Assembly: GCA_023715865.1 (NCBI GenBank)
Contig: JAMBOW010000007.1
Span: 1-64,000 of the forward strand
Length of the DNA: 64,000 nucleotides
Direction of reading: 5' to 3'
DNA from: Neobacillus mesonae
GTDB taxonomy: Bacteria > Bacillota > Bacilli > Paenibacillales > Paenibacillaceae
Both the position numbers and the translations under genes were made by a program. The notes under the pieces were generated by a model that made no database searches, was not told where the DNA came from, and saw only the letters and a list, made by a program, of their open reading frames with translations. Below are positions 52,877-61,072 of the stretch, piece by piece; positions within the stretch are counted from its first letter, which is position 1; every line of letters starts with the position of its first letter.

Positions 52877-54259
52877 TCATGTGAGATAGGAAATAAATAA
52901 AGTCGCAGTACCAAAATACACGCTTAGAGAGAACAAGTCGTTAAGTGTTGTAATCAGCGGACCAGAAGCAACCGCCGGATCAATCTTCAGTTTATACAAG
53001 AGGATGGGGATAATTGTTCCTGCCATTGTACCAATAATAATGGTGAGCAGCAGCGAAAAACCGATAACCGCACCCAATGCAAAGCTGCTCTGCCAAATTC
53101 CCGCTACTAGCGCCACACTCAATCCGCATATGGCTCCGATCGTTATACCGACAAGCAGCTCTCTCCACAGTAAACGCAGTATAGTGCTGCTGTTCATTTT
53201 ATTTTGGGGAGTCAAGCCTCTAATGACAACGGCAAGGGATTGTGTTCCGGTATTCCCGGTCATTCCAGCGATCATCGGCATAAAAAATGTCAATGCGACA
53301 ACTTGGCTGAGTGTCCCCTGAAATACACTTATAATGCTTCCCGACAATAAACCGAGGAATAATAGCATAATGAGCCAGGGTAATCTCCTTTTGGCCGCAA
53401 TCAGTGGATGGGTGTTAAAATCGATCGTTTTATCTGTCCCCGCCAGTTTGTTAATATCCTCGTTAGCCTCATCGCGCAAAACGTCCAAAACATCATCAAA
53501 TGTAATGACCCCGATTAATTTACCTGCCGTATCCTCAACCGGAACAGATACAAGATCATATTGTTCAAATAAATGTGCAACGGCCTCCTGGTCCACATCT
53601 GCAGATACCTTTACGACATTTTCCCGCATAAGATTTTCAATGAGCTCTAGATCTGAAGCTAGTACCAAGTCTCTATAGGTTATAAGGCCGATGACTTCCT
53701 TATTTTCATTAAGTACGTAGAGATCCTGGACATCGTTTGTCAGGTCTGCAAAATGCTTTACCTTTTCAACAGCCTCCCGGACCGTATATTTAGCGTAAAA
53801 CCATACGTAACGATTCGTCATGATACCGCCGGCAGTCTCTGGTCCATAATTCATCAGTTCCTGTACAGTTTCCCGCTCAGAGACTTCCATGATCGAGAAC
53901 ATGTACTCTCTGATCTGATCGGGCATCTCGCCCATCAGGTCAGCCAAATCGTCATTATCCATTCGGTTTAATACTTCAGCTGCTCGATCCTTGCTTAAAA
54001 TATACAAAGCTTCAATTTCAAGACGGGGTTCAAGCTCGCTGAGCATGTCCGCTAAAATATCGGTTTCGAGTGCATTCATGAAACGCGGACGATAAGCTTC
54101 ATTCAATGCCAGATATACCATTGCCAAGTCATAAGCTTCCCACTCTTCAAACTCATCGTGCATTAGTTCAATATTGCCTCGCTTGACTGCTTCTTCTACA
54201 CTGAGCGTTAAATTATGGAGATGCTGCTCTCTGCTTCGAGTCTCGATTTCTTTCATCAT
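52877..54259 (-). CDS. mgtE: Magnesium transporter MgtE
   Basis: Mg2+ channel/transporter of the MgtE family. From ATG 54259 it has 460 residues: an N-terminal helical Mg2+ sensor domain, a CBS pair (about 140-255, IMTNRYVWFYAKYTVREAV; TFDDVLDVL), and a five-helix membrane domain. The pore motifs are GMTGNTGTQSLAV and GPLITTLNDLFS. I start at ATG 54259, since AGAAGGTG is 6 nt ahead. The frame is open 41 codons further to a TTG at 54382 without a site. Confidence 0.93.
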   Translation of the reverse strand: MMKEIETRSREQHLHNLTLSVEEAVKRGNIELMHDEFEEWEAYDLAMVYLALNEAYRPRFMNALETDILADMLSELEPRLEIEALYILSKDRAAEVLNRMDNDDLADLMGEMPDQIREYMFSIMEVSERETVQELMNYGPETAGGIMTNRYVWFYAKYTVREAVEKVKHFADLTNDVQDLYVLNENKEVIGLITYRDLVLASDLELIENLMRENVVKVSADVDQEAVAHLFEQYDLVSVPVEDTAGKLIGVITFDDVLDVLRDEANEDINKLAGTDKTIDFNTHPLIAAKRRLPWLIMLLFLGLLSGSIISVFQGTLSQVVALTFFMPMIAGMTGNTGTQSLAVVIRGLTPQNKMNSSTILRLLWRELLVGITIGAICGLSVALVAGIWQSSFALGAVIGFSLLLTIIIGTMAGTIIPILLYKLKIDPAVASGPLITTLNDLFSLSVYFGTATLFISYLT

Positions 54260-54461
54260 GTTAATCACCTTCTGTCCTTCAAATAATTTGTCCGGCAGCG
54301 AGAAAACAATAACAACTGTTCTATATCCTTCCTTAAGCGATATACCCTTCAGGAAGGACTTAAAATCATGCTCAAGTTTCAAATAAGAATATGTATCGCT
54401 TCATATTAGACAGCCTCCATCCTTTCATGGAGAAAGAATGGAGGCCTGTGTGCAGCCCGGA
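54260..54461 (-). promoter_or_regulatory. Hairpin-rich region upstream of mgtE
   Basis: Two inverted repeats precede mgtE. One is a 14-bp stem (GCCTCCATCCTTTC with GAAAGAATGGAGGC, 54413-54445, one wobble). The other is an 8-bp stem (TCCTTCCT/AGGAAGGA, 54326-54358). Neither has a T tract on the minus strand. I do not see the sequence pattern of the known M-box Mg2+ riboswitch. No clear sigma-A promoter is visible in this segment. Confidence 0.5.
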
Positions 54462-54593
54462 TTAATTGCTGCTTCCTAAACGTGATCTGTTCAGTTGCCG
54501 CTGGTGATTTTTGTTCTTCGTAAGTACTTCACTAGCAAATTCAGTTGCCAAACCGTGACGGTATTTCCTCGTTACCTTGTACTTTGAAGCCAT
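54462..54593 (-). CDS. Small basic protein of 43 residues, unrecognised
   Basis: Begins MASKYKVTRKYRHG and ends RQLNRSRLGSSN. It is rich in Lys, Arg, Asn and Gln with a strongly basic overall charge and no membrane segment. GGGGAGG is 7 nt ahead of the ATG, which is unusually strong for a chance frame. A CATAATA element lies upstream and resembles the -10 of forespore or mother-cell sigma factors, but the match is weak. Transcribed in the same direction as mgtE and the next upstream gene. I do not recognise a family. Confidence 0.7.
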   Translation of the reverse strand: MASKYKVTRKYRHGLATEFASEVLTKNKNHQRQLNRSRLGSSN

Positions 54594-54661
54594 TATATTC
54601 ACCTCCCCGGGATACAAGAGTATTATGTGTAAATAACCCGTTTGCTATTTCTCGCCGCACG

Positions 54662-54690
54662 AAAAAGAAGCTGCCGATTTAAGGCAGCTT
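54662..54690 (-). terminator. Rho-independent terminator after the 116-residue gene
   Basis: On the minus strand, AAGCTGCC pairs with GGCAGCTT and leads into CTTTTTC. Confidence 0.88.
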
Positions 54691-54747
54691 GGGGATTTCA
54701 TCAGCCACTCGTAGTAAAAGCGAGCTGTGAATCAGTTTTGCTATTGT

Positions 54748-55098
54748 TCATCTTTGAAACTTACTCAGTATATCCTGATTCAGCGTCCCAAAGTTCAGCA
54801 GCGACTGAATAAACTGTCCCTTCTCCTGCTCTGCTGTCACAAGCTGACTGTTCTCAAAGGCCACCTCTGTCGCATCCTGAAATGCCGCATTGTGATTATC
54901 GTTATACCAATCCAGCGCTAAGTCATGATGGTTACGAACCACTCTGTGCAGATCTAATCCTGATCCACTAGCACTCTGCGACACGTACACTAGAAGCGAA
55001 GGATCTCCCGCTTGTCCAGGCTCTACCGCTACCTCAACACAGGACACTCCATTCAATTCCATCTTATTTGTAATTTTGGCATTCTGAATAACATACAT
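54748..55098 (-). CDS. Unrecognised 116-residue protein
   Basis: I do not recognise a family. It is a mostly soluble mixed sequence beginning MYVIQNAKITNKMELNG. The middle is beta-like (VEVAVEPGQAGDPSLLVYVS) and the C-terminus is helical (about 80-114). No signal peptide. AGGAG is 8 nt ahead of the ATG. It ends near a terminator and follows the 110-residue gene by about 37 nt, so the two may be cotranscribed. Confidence 0.75.
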   Translation of the reverse strand: MYVIQNAKITNKMELNGVSCVEVAVEPGQAGDPSLLVYVSQSASGSGLDLHRVVRNHHDLALDWYNDNHNAAFQDATEVAFENSQLVTAEQEKGQFIQSLLNFGTLNQDILSKFQR

Positions 55099-55135
55099 GG
55101 GCCCATCTCCTGTCTTATTTTAATTAATCTGTTGC

Positions 55136-55468
55136 TCAATAACTCCCACTCAAGCCTTGATGACGAACGATACCGTATTGGGACAGATAGCCTCTCGTTT
55201 CTCTCGTACCCAATTGGTAAATTTCTTTGTACACCTTTTGAAGTGCTTCCTCATATAACACATTGACGGAGTCATCTTCAGTATCCGGCCATGGAAAGAC
55301 ATAGCCTGGAAATGCTTCTTCTTCCTTTTCCTGCATTAAACTAAGGAGCCCTCTTAAATAATCTGCTTCTTCAGGCGTAGCCTCAATAACCCACTCGTAC
55401 GAAGCCTCCTGCTGGTTACCAAGGACCGAACGACCGCCAACCGAAACGAAATACTGGCTTTTAGTCAT
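55136..55468 (-). CDS. Unrecognised 110-residue protein
   Basis: I do not recognise a family. The acidic, soluble protein begins MTKSQYFVSVGGRSV; the middle has EWVIEATPEEADYLRGLL and FPGYVFPWPDTEDDS. The ATG at 55468 has AGGAG 8 nt ahead; two in-frame ATGs upstream (55501, 55474) are less well placed. It faces asnB across a 185-nt divergent gap. Confidence 0.72.
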   Translation of the reverse strand: MTKSQYFVSVGGRSVLGNQQEASYEWVIEATPEEADYLRGLLSLMQEKEEEAFPGYVFPWPDTEDDSVNVLYEEALQKVYKEIYQLGTRETRGYLSQYGIVRHQGLSGSY

Positions 55469-55653
55469 GATCATCGCTCCTATTCCTGTTATGCTGACCA
55501 TTTATAGTTTCGGATGTGGACAGACATTTTATGCCTAATTTCGGCATATATTTGCTAGTACTGCTCGTGAAGAATACAGGGGATGAGGTATGGCCGCTCT
55601 CCACACCGTATATCAGCTTCTAAGAAGGAACGTAAAAGAAAGGATGAACAGTC

Positions 55654-57498
55654 ATGTGCGGAATAACAGGATTTATACAATGGAATCGTGATCTCACCCA
55701 AGAATCAGAACTGCTTGTCCGCATGACGGAAAGCATGTCAAATCGAGGACCCGATGCAAGCGGAACCTGGATTTCTAATCCTTGCGCATTCGGCCATCGC
55801 AGACTCAGCGTAATGGACCCTGAGAACGGGGCACAGCCGATGATTATGAACTATGACGATACGCAATATACTATTGTTTACAACGGGGAGCTGTATAATG
55901 CACCTGAGTTAAAAAAAGAGCTAATCGACAGGGGGCATCGCTTTAAAACCACTTGCGATACTGAGGTGCTGCTTGCAAGCTATGCCGAATGGGGACCATC
56001 CTGTGTAGATCGGTTTAATGGAATTTTTGCCTTTGTGATATGGGATAGCGGACGTGAACATATTTTTATGGCTAGAGATAGGCTTGGCGTAAAGCCGCTG
56101 TTTTATAGTAATCAGGGAGATCTGCTCGTATTTGGCTCTGAGCCAAAAGCACTGCTGCTGCATCCGGCGGTTGAAGCAGTCGTCGGACCGGAAGGGCTGG
56201 CCGAAATCTTTATTATTGGACCGGCAAGAACGCCAGGTCATGGGGTTTATTCCTCAATGAAGGAGCTGAGGGCCGGGCATGCAGCCACCTTCAGCAGAAA
56301 CGGCTTTCGCGCATATCCTTATTGGAAGCTGATCAGTCAGCCCCATGAAGATGATGTGGAGGTTACTGCCGCAAAGGTAAGAAGTCTGCTCATTGATACA
56401 CTTGAACGTCAGCTTGCTTCGGATGTGCCCCTTGGGTCGCTATTATCCGGAGGACTGGATTCCAGCGCCTTATCAGCCCTGGCAGTTGCCTACTACAAGA
56501 GAAACGGACAGGGGACAATTGATACCTTTTCTGTCGATTATGTAGATAACGATAAGCATTTCAAGGCTCACTCCTTCCAACCGAACTCGGACGCCCCCTA
56601 TATCAAGCGAATGGTTGACGAGCTGAAAACGAATCATCATTTTATGGAATTTGATACTGCAGAAGTCGTCGATGCCCTGAATGCTTCTACGCTGGCAAGA
56701 GACCTGCCGGGGATGACAGATGTCGATTCCTCGCTTTATTTGTTTTGCCGAGAAATCAAAAAGAAGGCCACGGTCGCCATCTCTGGCGAAGCTGCAGACG
56801 AAGTATTTGGAGGCTATCCATGGTTCCATCGGGATGAAATGCTTAATTCAGGAACATTTCCATGGGCTGTCGCCCCAAAAATGAGAGCCAGTCTCTTATC
56901 TGCCGACATCGCCGAATGGACACGGCCTCTTGAATATTTAAACGATCGTTATTCGGATGCTGTAGCCGAGACTCCTCTTCTAGCTGGAGAGACGGGAAAA
57001 GCGGCACAGATGCGCGTTATGTCTTATCTCAACATTACTAGATTCATGCCGACGCTTCTTGACCGCAAAGACCGGATGAGCATGGGAGTCGGGCTTGAGG
57101 TTCGGGTACCGTATTGTGATCACAGGCTTGTTGAGTATGTGTTTAATATTCCATGGGAAATCAAAATAACAGGCAACCGGGAAAAAGGAATTTTGCGCAA
57201 AGCGCTTGAAGGCATACTGCCTGATGATGTGCTTTACCGTAAAAAAAGCCCCTATCCTAAAACGCATAACCCCGCCTACCTGGAAAGCGTCCGTCAGCAA
57301 ATGCTAGATGTCCTGGATGACCCTGCTTCTCCAGTACTTCCTCTCCTGGATGTCAAAAAAATCAAAGAAATCGCGGCTTCCAAGGAAGCTTCCTCAAATA
57401 ACCCTTGGTTTGGTCAATTGATGTCTGGACCGCAGCTGTTTGCTTATCTCACTCAAGTAAACAACTGGCTGAAAACCTATAAAGTATCCATACGTTAA
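55654..57498 (+). CDS. asnB: Asparagine synthetase (glutamine-hydrolysing)
   Basis: Amidates aspartate using glutamine. Of 614 residues, the N-terminal glutaminase has the Cys2 nucleophile (MCGITGFIQWN) and the RGPDASG motif. The C-terminal synthetase domain has the PP-loop SLLSGGLDSSALSALA and AISGEAADEVFGGYPW. AAAGGATG precedes the ATG. B. subtilis has three paralogues (AsnB, AsnH, AsnO), and I cannot settle which this matches best, so asnB is provisional. Confidence 0.9.
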   Translation: MCGITGFIQWNRDLTQESELLVRMTESMSNRGPDASGTWISNPCAFGHRRLSVMDPENGAQPMIMNYDDTQYTIVYNGELYNAPELKKELIDRGHRFKTTCDTEVLLASYAEWGPSCVDRFNGIFAFVIWDSGREHIFMARDRLGVKPLFYSNQGDLLVFGSEPKALLLHPAVEAVVGPEGLAEIFIIGPARTPGHGVYSSMKELRAGHAATFSRNGFRAYPYWKLISQPHEDDVEVTAAKVRSLLIDTLERQLASDVPLGSLLSGGLDSSALSALAVAYYKRNGQGTIDTFSVDYVDNDKHFKAHSFQPNSDAPYIKRMVDELKTNHHFMEFDTAEVVDALNASTLARDLPGMTDVDSSLYLFCREIKKKATVAISGEAADEVFGGYPWFHRDEMLNSGTFPWAVAPKMRASLLSADIAEWTRPLEYLNDRYSDAVAETPLLAGETGKAAQMRVMSYLNITRFMPTLLDRKDRMSMGVGLEVRVPYCDHRLVEYVFNIPWEIKITGNREKGILRKALEGILPDDVLYRKKSPYPKTHNPAYLESVRQQMLDVLDDPASPVLPLLDVKKIKEIAASKEASSNNPWFGQLMSGPQLFAYLTQVNNWLKTYKVSIR

Positions 57499-57509
57499 TG
57501 TCCATAACA

Positions 57510-57541
57510 CAAAAAGACCTGCTGATTCACAGCAGGTCTCT
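57510..57541. terminator. Bidirectional terminator between asnB and rdgB
   Basis: GACCTGCTG and CAGCAGGTC form a 9-bp stem. On the minus strand it is followed by TTTTT, which suits rdgB; on the plus side by TCTATGTATTTT. Confidence 0.88.
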
Positions 57542-57580
57542 ATGTATTTTATAAAGAAGGTACTTCCAGCTTCATTTTTA

Positions 57581-58207
57581 TTAGCCGCCAAGTTTGGACA
57601 ATAGCTCACGAAGCGCCGCACCGCGATGACTGATCGCCTGCTTTTGATCCATGCTAAGCTCGGCCATCGTCTTCTCATAGCTCGGGAGGTAAAAAAGTGG
57701 ATCATAGCCAAAACCTCCGGCTCCGGCAGTTTCGGAAGTAATAAAGCCCTCTACGGTTCCGAAAGATTCCAGCTTCTCTCCGGTTGCAGGGTCATAAAGT
57801 ACAAGAGAGCAGACAAACCGGGCTGGACTTAGAAGCGGCTGCTCCGTATCCTCCCCCATTCGGCGGGATTCCAGCTCACTCAGCAGCTTATCATTATTGT
57901 CGCTGTCCGTTGCTCCTTCACCTGCATAACGTGCCGAGTATACACCGGGTGCTCCATCCAGAAGATCTACACACAGCCCGGAATCATCTGCAAGAACAGG
58001 TAATCCTAGAGCATCGCCTACGGTTTTTGCTTTTTTCCATGCATTTTCGGCAAAAGTGGCACCATCCTCTACCACCTCAGGCAGGTTCGGGTAATCGTAC
58101 ATACTTTTTACCTCTTTGCCGATCACGGCAAACGCATGTGCAAATTCTCGAACTTTTCCTTTGTTTTTGGTAACGACGATGATGACTGAGCTTTGCAAAT
58201 TGTTCAT
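57581..58207 (-). CDS. rdgB: XTP/dITP diphosphatase (non-canonical purine NTP pyrophosphatase)
   Basis: Hydrolyses dITP and XTP to protect DNA and RNA. The 208 residues have the N-terminal TKNKGKVREFAHAF, the ENAWKKAK helix and the VLADDSGLCVDLLDGAPGV core. The C-terminus has ISHRGAALREL. It follows rph by 8 nt; the rph-rdgB (ysnA) pair after gerM matches B. subtilis. Confidence 0.96.
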   Translation of the reverse strand: MNNLQSSVIIVVTKNKGKVREFAHAFAVIGKEVKSMYDYPNLPEVVEDGATFAENAWKKAKTVGDALGLPVLADDSGLCVDLLDGAPGVYSARYAGEGATDSDNNDKLLSELESRRMGEDTEQPLLSPARFVCSLVLYDPATGEKLESFGTVEGFITSETAGAGGFGYDPLFYLPSYEKTMAELSMDQKQAISHRGAALRELLSKLGG

Positions 58208-58215
58208 GGTTATCC

Positions 58216-58971
58216 TTAAGCCTCCCCAATTTTACGGGAGCCAACTTTAAGTGCAATTGGTCCAAGAACTTCCTTCTGCTTCTCAACCATCTGCAGAATA
58301 CCGTGCTCGCCAAGACGGAGCAGTTCATCCAGCTCTTTACGGTTGAACGGTCTGTCTTCTCCTGTGCCCTGGAGCTCAACAAATTCTCCGCTTCCCGTCA
58401 TAACAATGTTCATATCCACTTTTGCTTTGGAATCCTCTTCATAATTCAGGTCAAGGAGTGCCTTATCCTGAACAACCCCGACACTGACAGAAGCAAGAAA
58501 ATCAGTGATTGGAAACACCGGCAGCCGATGCTGCTGTGCAATTTTATCAATTGCAATGGCAAGCGCGACAAACGAACCGGTAATGGAGGTTGTACGTGTT
58601 CCCCCATCTGCCTGAATGACATCACAGTCCAAAGTAATTGTGCGTTCTCCAAGGGCATGCAGATCCACAACAGATCTTAATGCACGTCCGATTAAACGCT
58701 GAATTTCCATCGTGCGTCCACTTAGTTTACCGCGAGCTGCCTCGCGTTGATTCCGGGTCTGTGTTGCCCGAGGAAGCATGGAGTACTCGGCTGTCACCCA
58801 GCCCTTGCCTTGTCCTTTCATGAAATGAGGTACCTTCTCGTCTACTGTTGCGGTACAAATGACCTTGGTATCCCCTACTTCGATGAATACGGAACCTTCC
58901 GCAAATTTATTGGTACCCACTGTCATAGTGATCGGTCGCAGCTGTTCGCTGGTACGTCCGTTAGATCTCAT
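58216..58971 (-). CDS. rph: Ribonuclease PH
   Basis: Phosphorolytic 3'-5' exoribonuclease trimming tRNA precursors. The 251 residues contain the conserved RNase PH pattern: FAEGSVFIEVGDTKVIC, TVDEKVPHFMKGQGKGW, and the phosphate-binding RGKLSGRTMEIQRLIGR. DADGGTR-type residues are present as DCDVIQADGGTRTTSI. It lies 92 nt downstream of gerM. Confidence 0.98.
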   Translation of the reverse strand: MRSNGRTSEQLRPITMTVGTNKFAEGSVFIEVGDTKVICTATVDEKVPHFMKGQGKGWVTAEYSMLPRATQTRNQREAARGKLSGRTMEIQRLIGRALRSVVDLHALGERTITLDCDVIQADGGTRTTSITGSFVALAIAIDKIAQQHRLPVFPITDFLASVSVGVVQDKALLDLNYEEDSKAKVDMNIVMTGSGEFVELQGTGEDRPFNRKELDELLRLGEHGILQMVEKQKEVLGPIALKVGSRKIGEA

Positions 58972-59063
58972 GATATTGCCTCCTACGTCTTAAGCGTCCT
59001 GTATTAGTCCTTATTATTCTACCAAAATGCTTTTGTAAAAGCACCCTTTACGGATGTGAATTC

Positions 59064-60119
59064 TTAGATGCCGATTTCATTAATATATTCTGGCTTAGTT
59101 ACGGGCTCGCCATAATTTTGTTGATCATCCCCAATGACTGTCTGTTGATTATTAAACGTAATTTGCACCTTTGTATCCGCACTGCTTGTGTTATCCGCCA
59201 CCGTTAGAACGACAGATTGAAGCAGTTCCGTTGGAATCTCGTCACCCTCTGCAAAAATATCATCGGAAAGCGCCACAGAAACGATGCCGTCTTCGCCTGT
59301 CACAACGGATTCAAGAATCGTTCCGCCCGTCAGCACCATTTCAAGCCCTTCTGTCTCAGGCCCTTTGATCAGCTCGGACAAAGCGGATTTCACGCGATCT
59401 TCGCTCGGTTCAACCAATCTGGTGACAGGAACGTAGTACTGCTCCCCTGCTGGTGAAAGATCTGTAAAATACACCGTAACCGGGCTCGAATTTGTGGACA
59501 AATGGCTGCTGAGGTCCAAATTAATGCCTATTCCACGGGTAAGCGAGTTGGACAAAGGTGTTCCATTTACCGGCATCTCATTCAGCTTTTTACCGTCTAC
59601 CCATAGCTGCACATTTTGAACGTCCGGGTTCCCGGTAAGCGTCCATGTTACTGCCTCCATAATTTGTCGTTCTTCCTCCGGTTTGTATTCAGTAAACTTG
59701 GAGTTGAACTCGACAACAGCTAGTTTTTCTTCCGGATTAACGCTCACATCTGTAATTTCTGTTCCCTGTGGAAGCACACCTGCAAATCCTTCAGGCATGT
59801 AGCCTGAGTAAGCTCCGCCCGACACAAGGGCTGCGAGAGAGGACTCCACAAAAGTAAGATTGCCTAGAGCTGGAAGAGACATCGATACGGGAGCCAACAG
59901 CCCGTTTTGGTCCTTCAGATAGACCGTCATCGGTTCGGTCTGAACCATCTCTCCATTACCTTCAGCAGCCTGTATCATCGCGGACTCAAGAATAGGCGGC
60001 GGTGAGTCAATACTTTCCGATGTTTGGGATGAGAAGATGCTGCATCCGGTGAGCAGCACAGGGACGGTGAGCAGCCCTGCTGCTGATATTAATTTTACCT
60101 TGCGATGGAAACGACTCAT
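59064..60119 (-). CDS. gerM: GerM-like lipoprotein with two GerMN domains
   Basis: GerM is needed for sporulation engulfment and germination in B. subtilis. Of 351 residues, the signal peptide ends in a lipobox LLTGC with C26 as the lipid-modified cysteine. Two GerMN domains are at about 65-175 (MTVYLKDQNGLLAPVSMSL) and about 210-325 (VTVYFTDLSPAGEQYYVPV). The ATG at 60119 has AGGAGG ahead. Order gerM-rph-rdgB matches B. subtilis. Confidence 0.93.
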   Translation of the reverse strand: MSRFHRKVKLISAAGLLTVPVLLTGCSIFSSQTSESIDSPPPILESAMIQAAEGNGEMVQTEPMTVYLKDQNGLLAPVSMSLPALGNLTFVESSLAALVSGGAYSGYMPEGFAGVLPQGTEITDVSVNPEEKLAVVEFNSKFTEYKPEEERQIMEAVTWTLTGNPDVQNVQLWVDGKKLNEMPVNGTPLSNSLTRGIGINLDLSSHLSTNSSPVTVYFTDLSPAGEQYYVPVTRLVEPSEDRVKSALSELIKGPETEGLEMVLTGGTILESVVTGEDGIVSVALSDDIFAEGDEIPTELLQSVVLTVADNTSSADTKVQITFNNQQTVIGDDQQNYGEPVTKPEYINEIGI

Positions 60120-60194
60120 GTGAAAAGTCCTCCTAACAATTTTGTACAGTTTGTACTACTATGTATACGAGCTGTTGAAGAAAAAATAACCTCT

Positions 60195-60305
60195 AGCAGT
60201 AAAAGCTGTTCACAAAAATATAAGGGAACAGGTTTTATCGCATTGGCAGTAAAAGCTGTTCACAAAATATAAGGGAACGGGTTTTATCGCTGGCAGCAAA
60301 AGCTG
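60195..60305. repeat. Hairpin-forming tandem repeats between gerM and the PgpA gene
   Basis: Two near-identical units of about 50 nt start GCAGTAAAAGCTGTTCACAA and end GGTTTTATCGC; a degraded third start is at 60292-60305. Within each unit AAAAGCTGTTC and GAACAGGTTTT (second unit GAACGGGTTTT) are inverted: 60201-60211 with 60226-60236, and 60251-60261 with 60275-60285. Confidence 0.85.
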
Positions 60306-60447
60306 ATGCAATTGCCAAGAACAAAATCAAAAGCACAAAAACCGGTTAACATATATAAAGTTAACGGTTTGTAATGACGAAGAACCGGAAAAGCTTAAAC
60401 TGCTGTTTTTTGCAGATCATTTACCTTAAGAAGGGCGGTCCAACACA
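60306..60447. other. Remainder of the gerM/pgpA divergent gap
   Basis: Contains another inverted repeat, AAACCGGTTAAC with GTTAACGGTTT (60339-60370), close to a perfect stem with one bulged G. It lies about 80 nt ahead of the plus-strand start codon. No gene is visible. Confidence 0.6.
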
Positions 60448-61008
60448 ATGGAGAAAATTCCTTACAGTCTTAACAGTCGAAAAGTAGCCGAAGCTACCTG
60501 GGAGTGGCTTGATAAACGCGGCGTAAAAGTGGAAGAAATTGCAGAGCTGGTCATGCTGCTGCAGAAGGACTATTATCCGGATTTAACGATGGAAGAATGT
60601 ATACATAACGTAGAGCAGGTGCTCAGCAAACGCGAGGTGCAAAACGCGGTACTAACAGGCATTCAGCTTGATCTGTTAGCTGAGGAGGGTAATCTCATTC
60701 AGCCCTTGCAGGATATGATCAGGTACGATGAAGGCTTGTATGGAGTTGATGAGATTTTGGCCTTTTCAATCGTAAATGTGTACGGCAGCATTGGTTTTAC
60801 AAACTATGGCTATGTGGACAAGCTGAAGCCGGGTGTGCTGGTAAGGCTGAACGATAAAACAGATGGGCATATCCACACTTTTCTAGACGACATTGTCGGG
60901 GCCGTTGCTGCATCTGCGAGCAGCCGTATTGCGCATCGAAAACAAGCTGAACGTGAGGCTGCCCTTGGCGATGAGCCTGTTAAAGACGATGCTGAGGAAG
61001 CTTTGTAG
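60448..61008 (+). CDS. Phosphatidylglycerophosphatase A family protein
   Basis: The PgpA family dephosphorylates phosphatidylglycerophosphate. The 186-residue soluble member resembles B. subtilis YutG. It contains the conserved NVYGSIGFTNYGYVDKLKPG and HIHTFLDDIVGAVAASASSR (about 133-152), plus an N-terminal helical region. Unlike E. coli PgpA it has no obvious membrane helices, as is usual for this Bacillota subgroup; actual substrate is unproven. AAGAAGGGCGG lies upstream of the ATG. Confidence 0.88.
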   Translation: MEKIPYSLNSRKVAEATWEWLDKRGVKVEEIAELVMLLQKDYYPDLTMEECIHNVEQVLSKREVQNAVLTGIQLDLLAEEGNLIQPLQDMIRYDEGLYGVDEILAFSIVNVYGSIGFTNYGYVDKLKPGVLVRLNDKTDGHIHTFLDDIVGAVAASASSRIAHRKQAEREAALGDEPVKDDAEEAL

Positions 61009-61022
61009 CCATCTAGCAGTGC

Positions 61023-61063
61023 AAAAAAGGGTACCATTTCTTAAAGAAATGGTACCCTTTTTT
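61023..61063. terminator. Bidirectional terminator between pgpA-family and MBL genes
   Basis: GGGTACCATTTCTT and AAGAAATGGTACCC form a near-perfect 14-bp stem flanked by A6 and T6 tracts, serving both convergent genes. Confidence 0.95.
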
Positions 61064-61072
61064 ATCCGCTTC

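Noticed and set aside
54260..54420. M-box riboswitch ahead of mgtE
   Set aside because: The conserved M-box sequence blocks I know are not visible.
57394..57711. Minus-strand frame overlapping the ends of asnB and rdgB
   Set aside because: It spans the bidirectional terminator and overlaps two certain genes in other frames.
60195..60305. CRISPR array
   Set aside because: Only two full units, repeat-repeat contact without unique spacers of constant length, and no cas genes.
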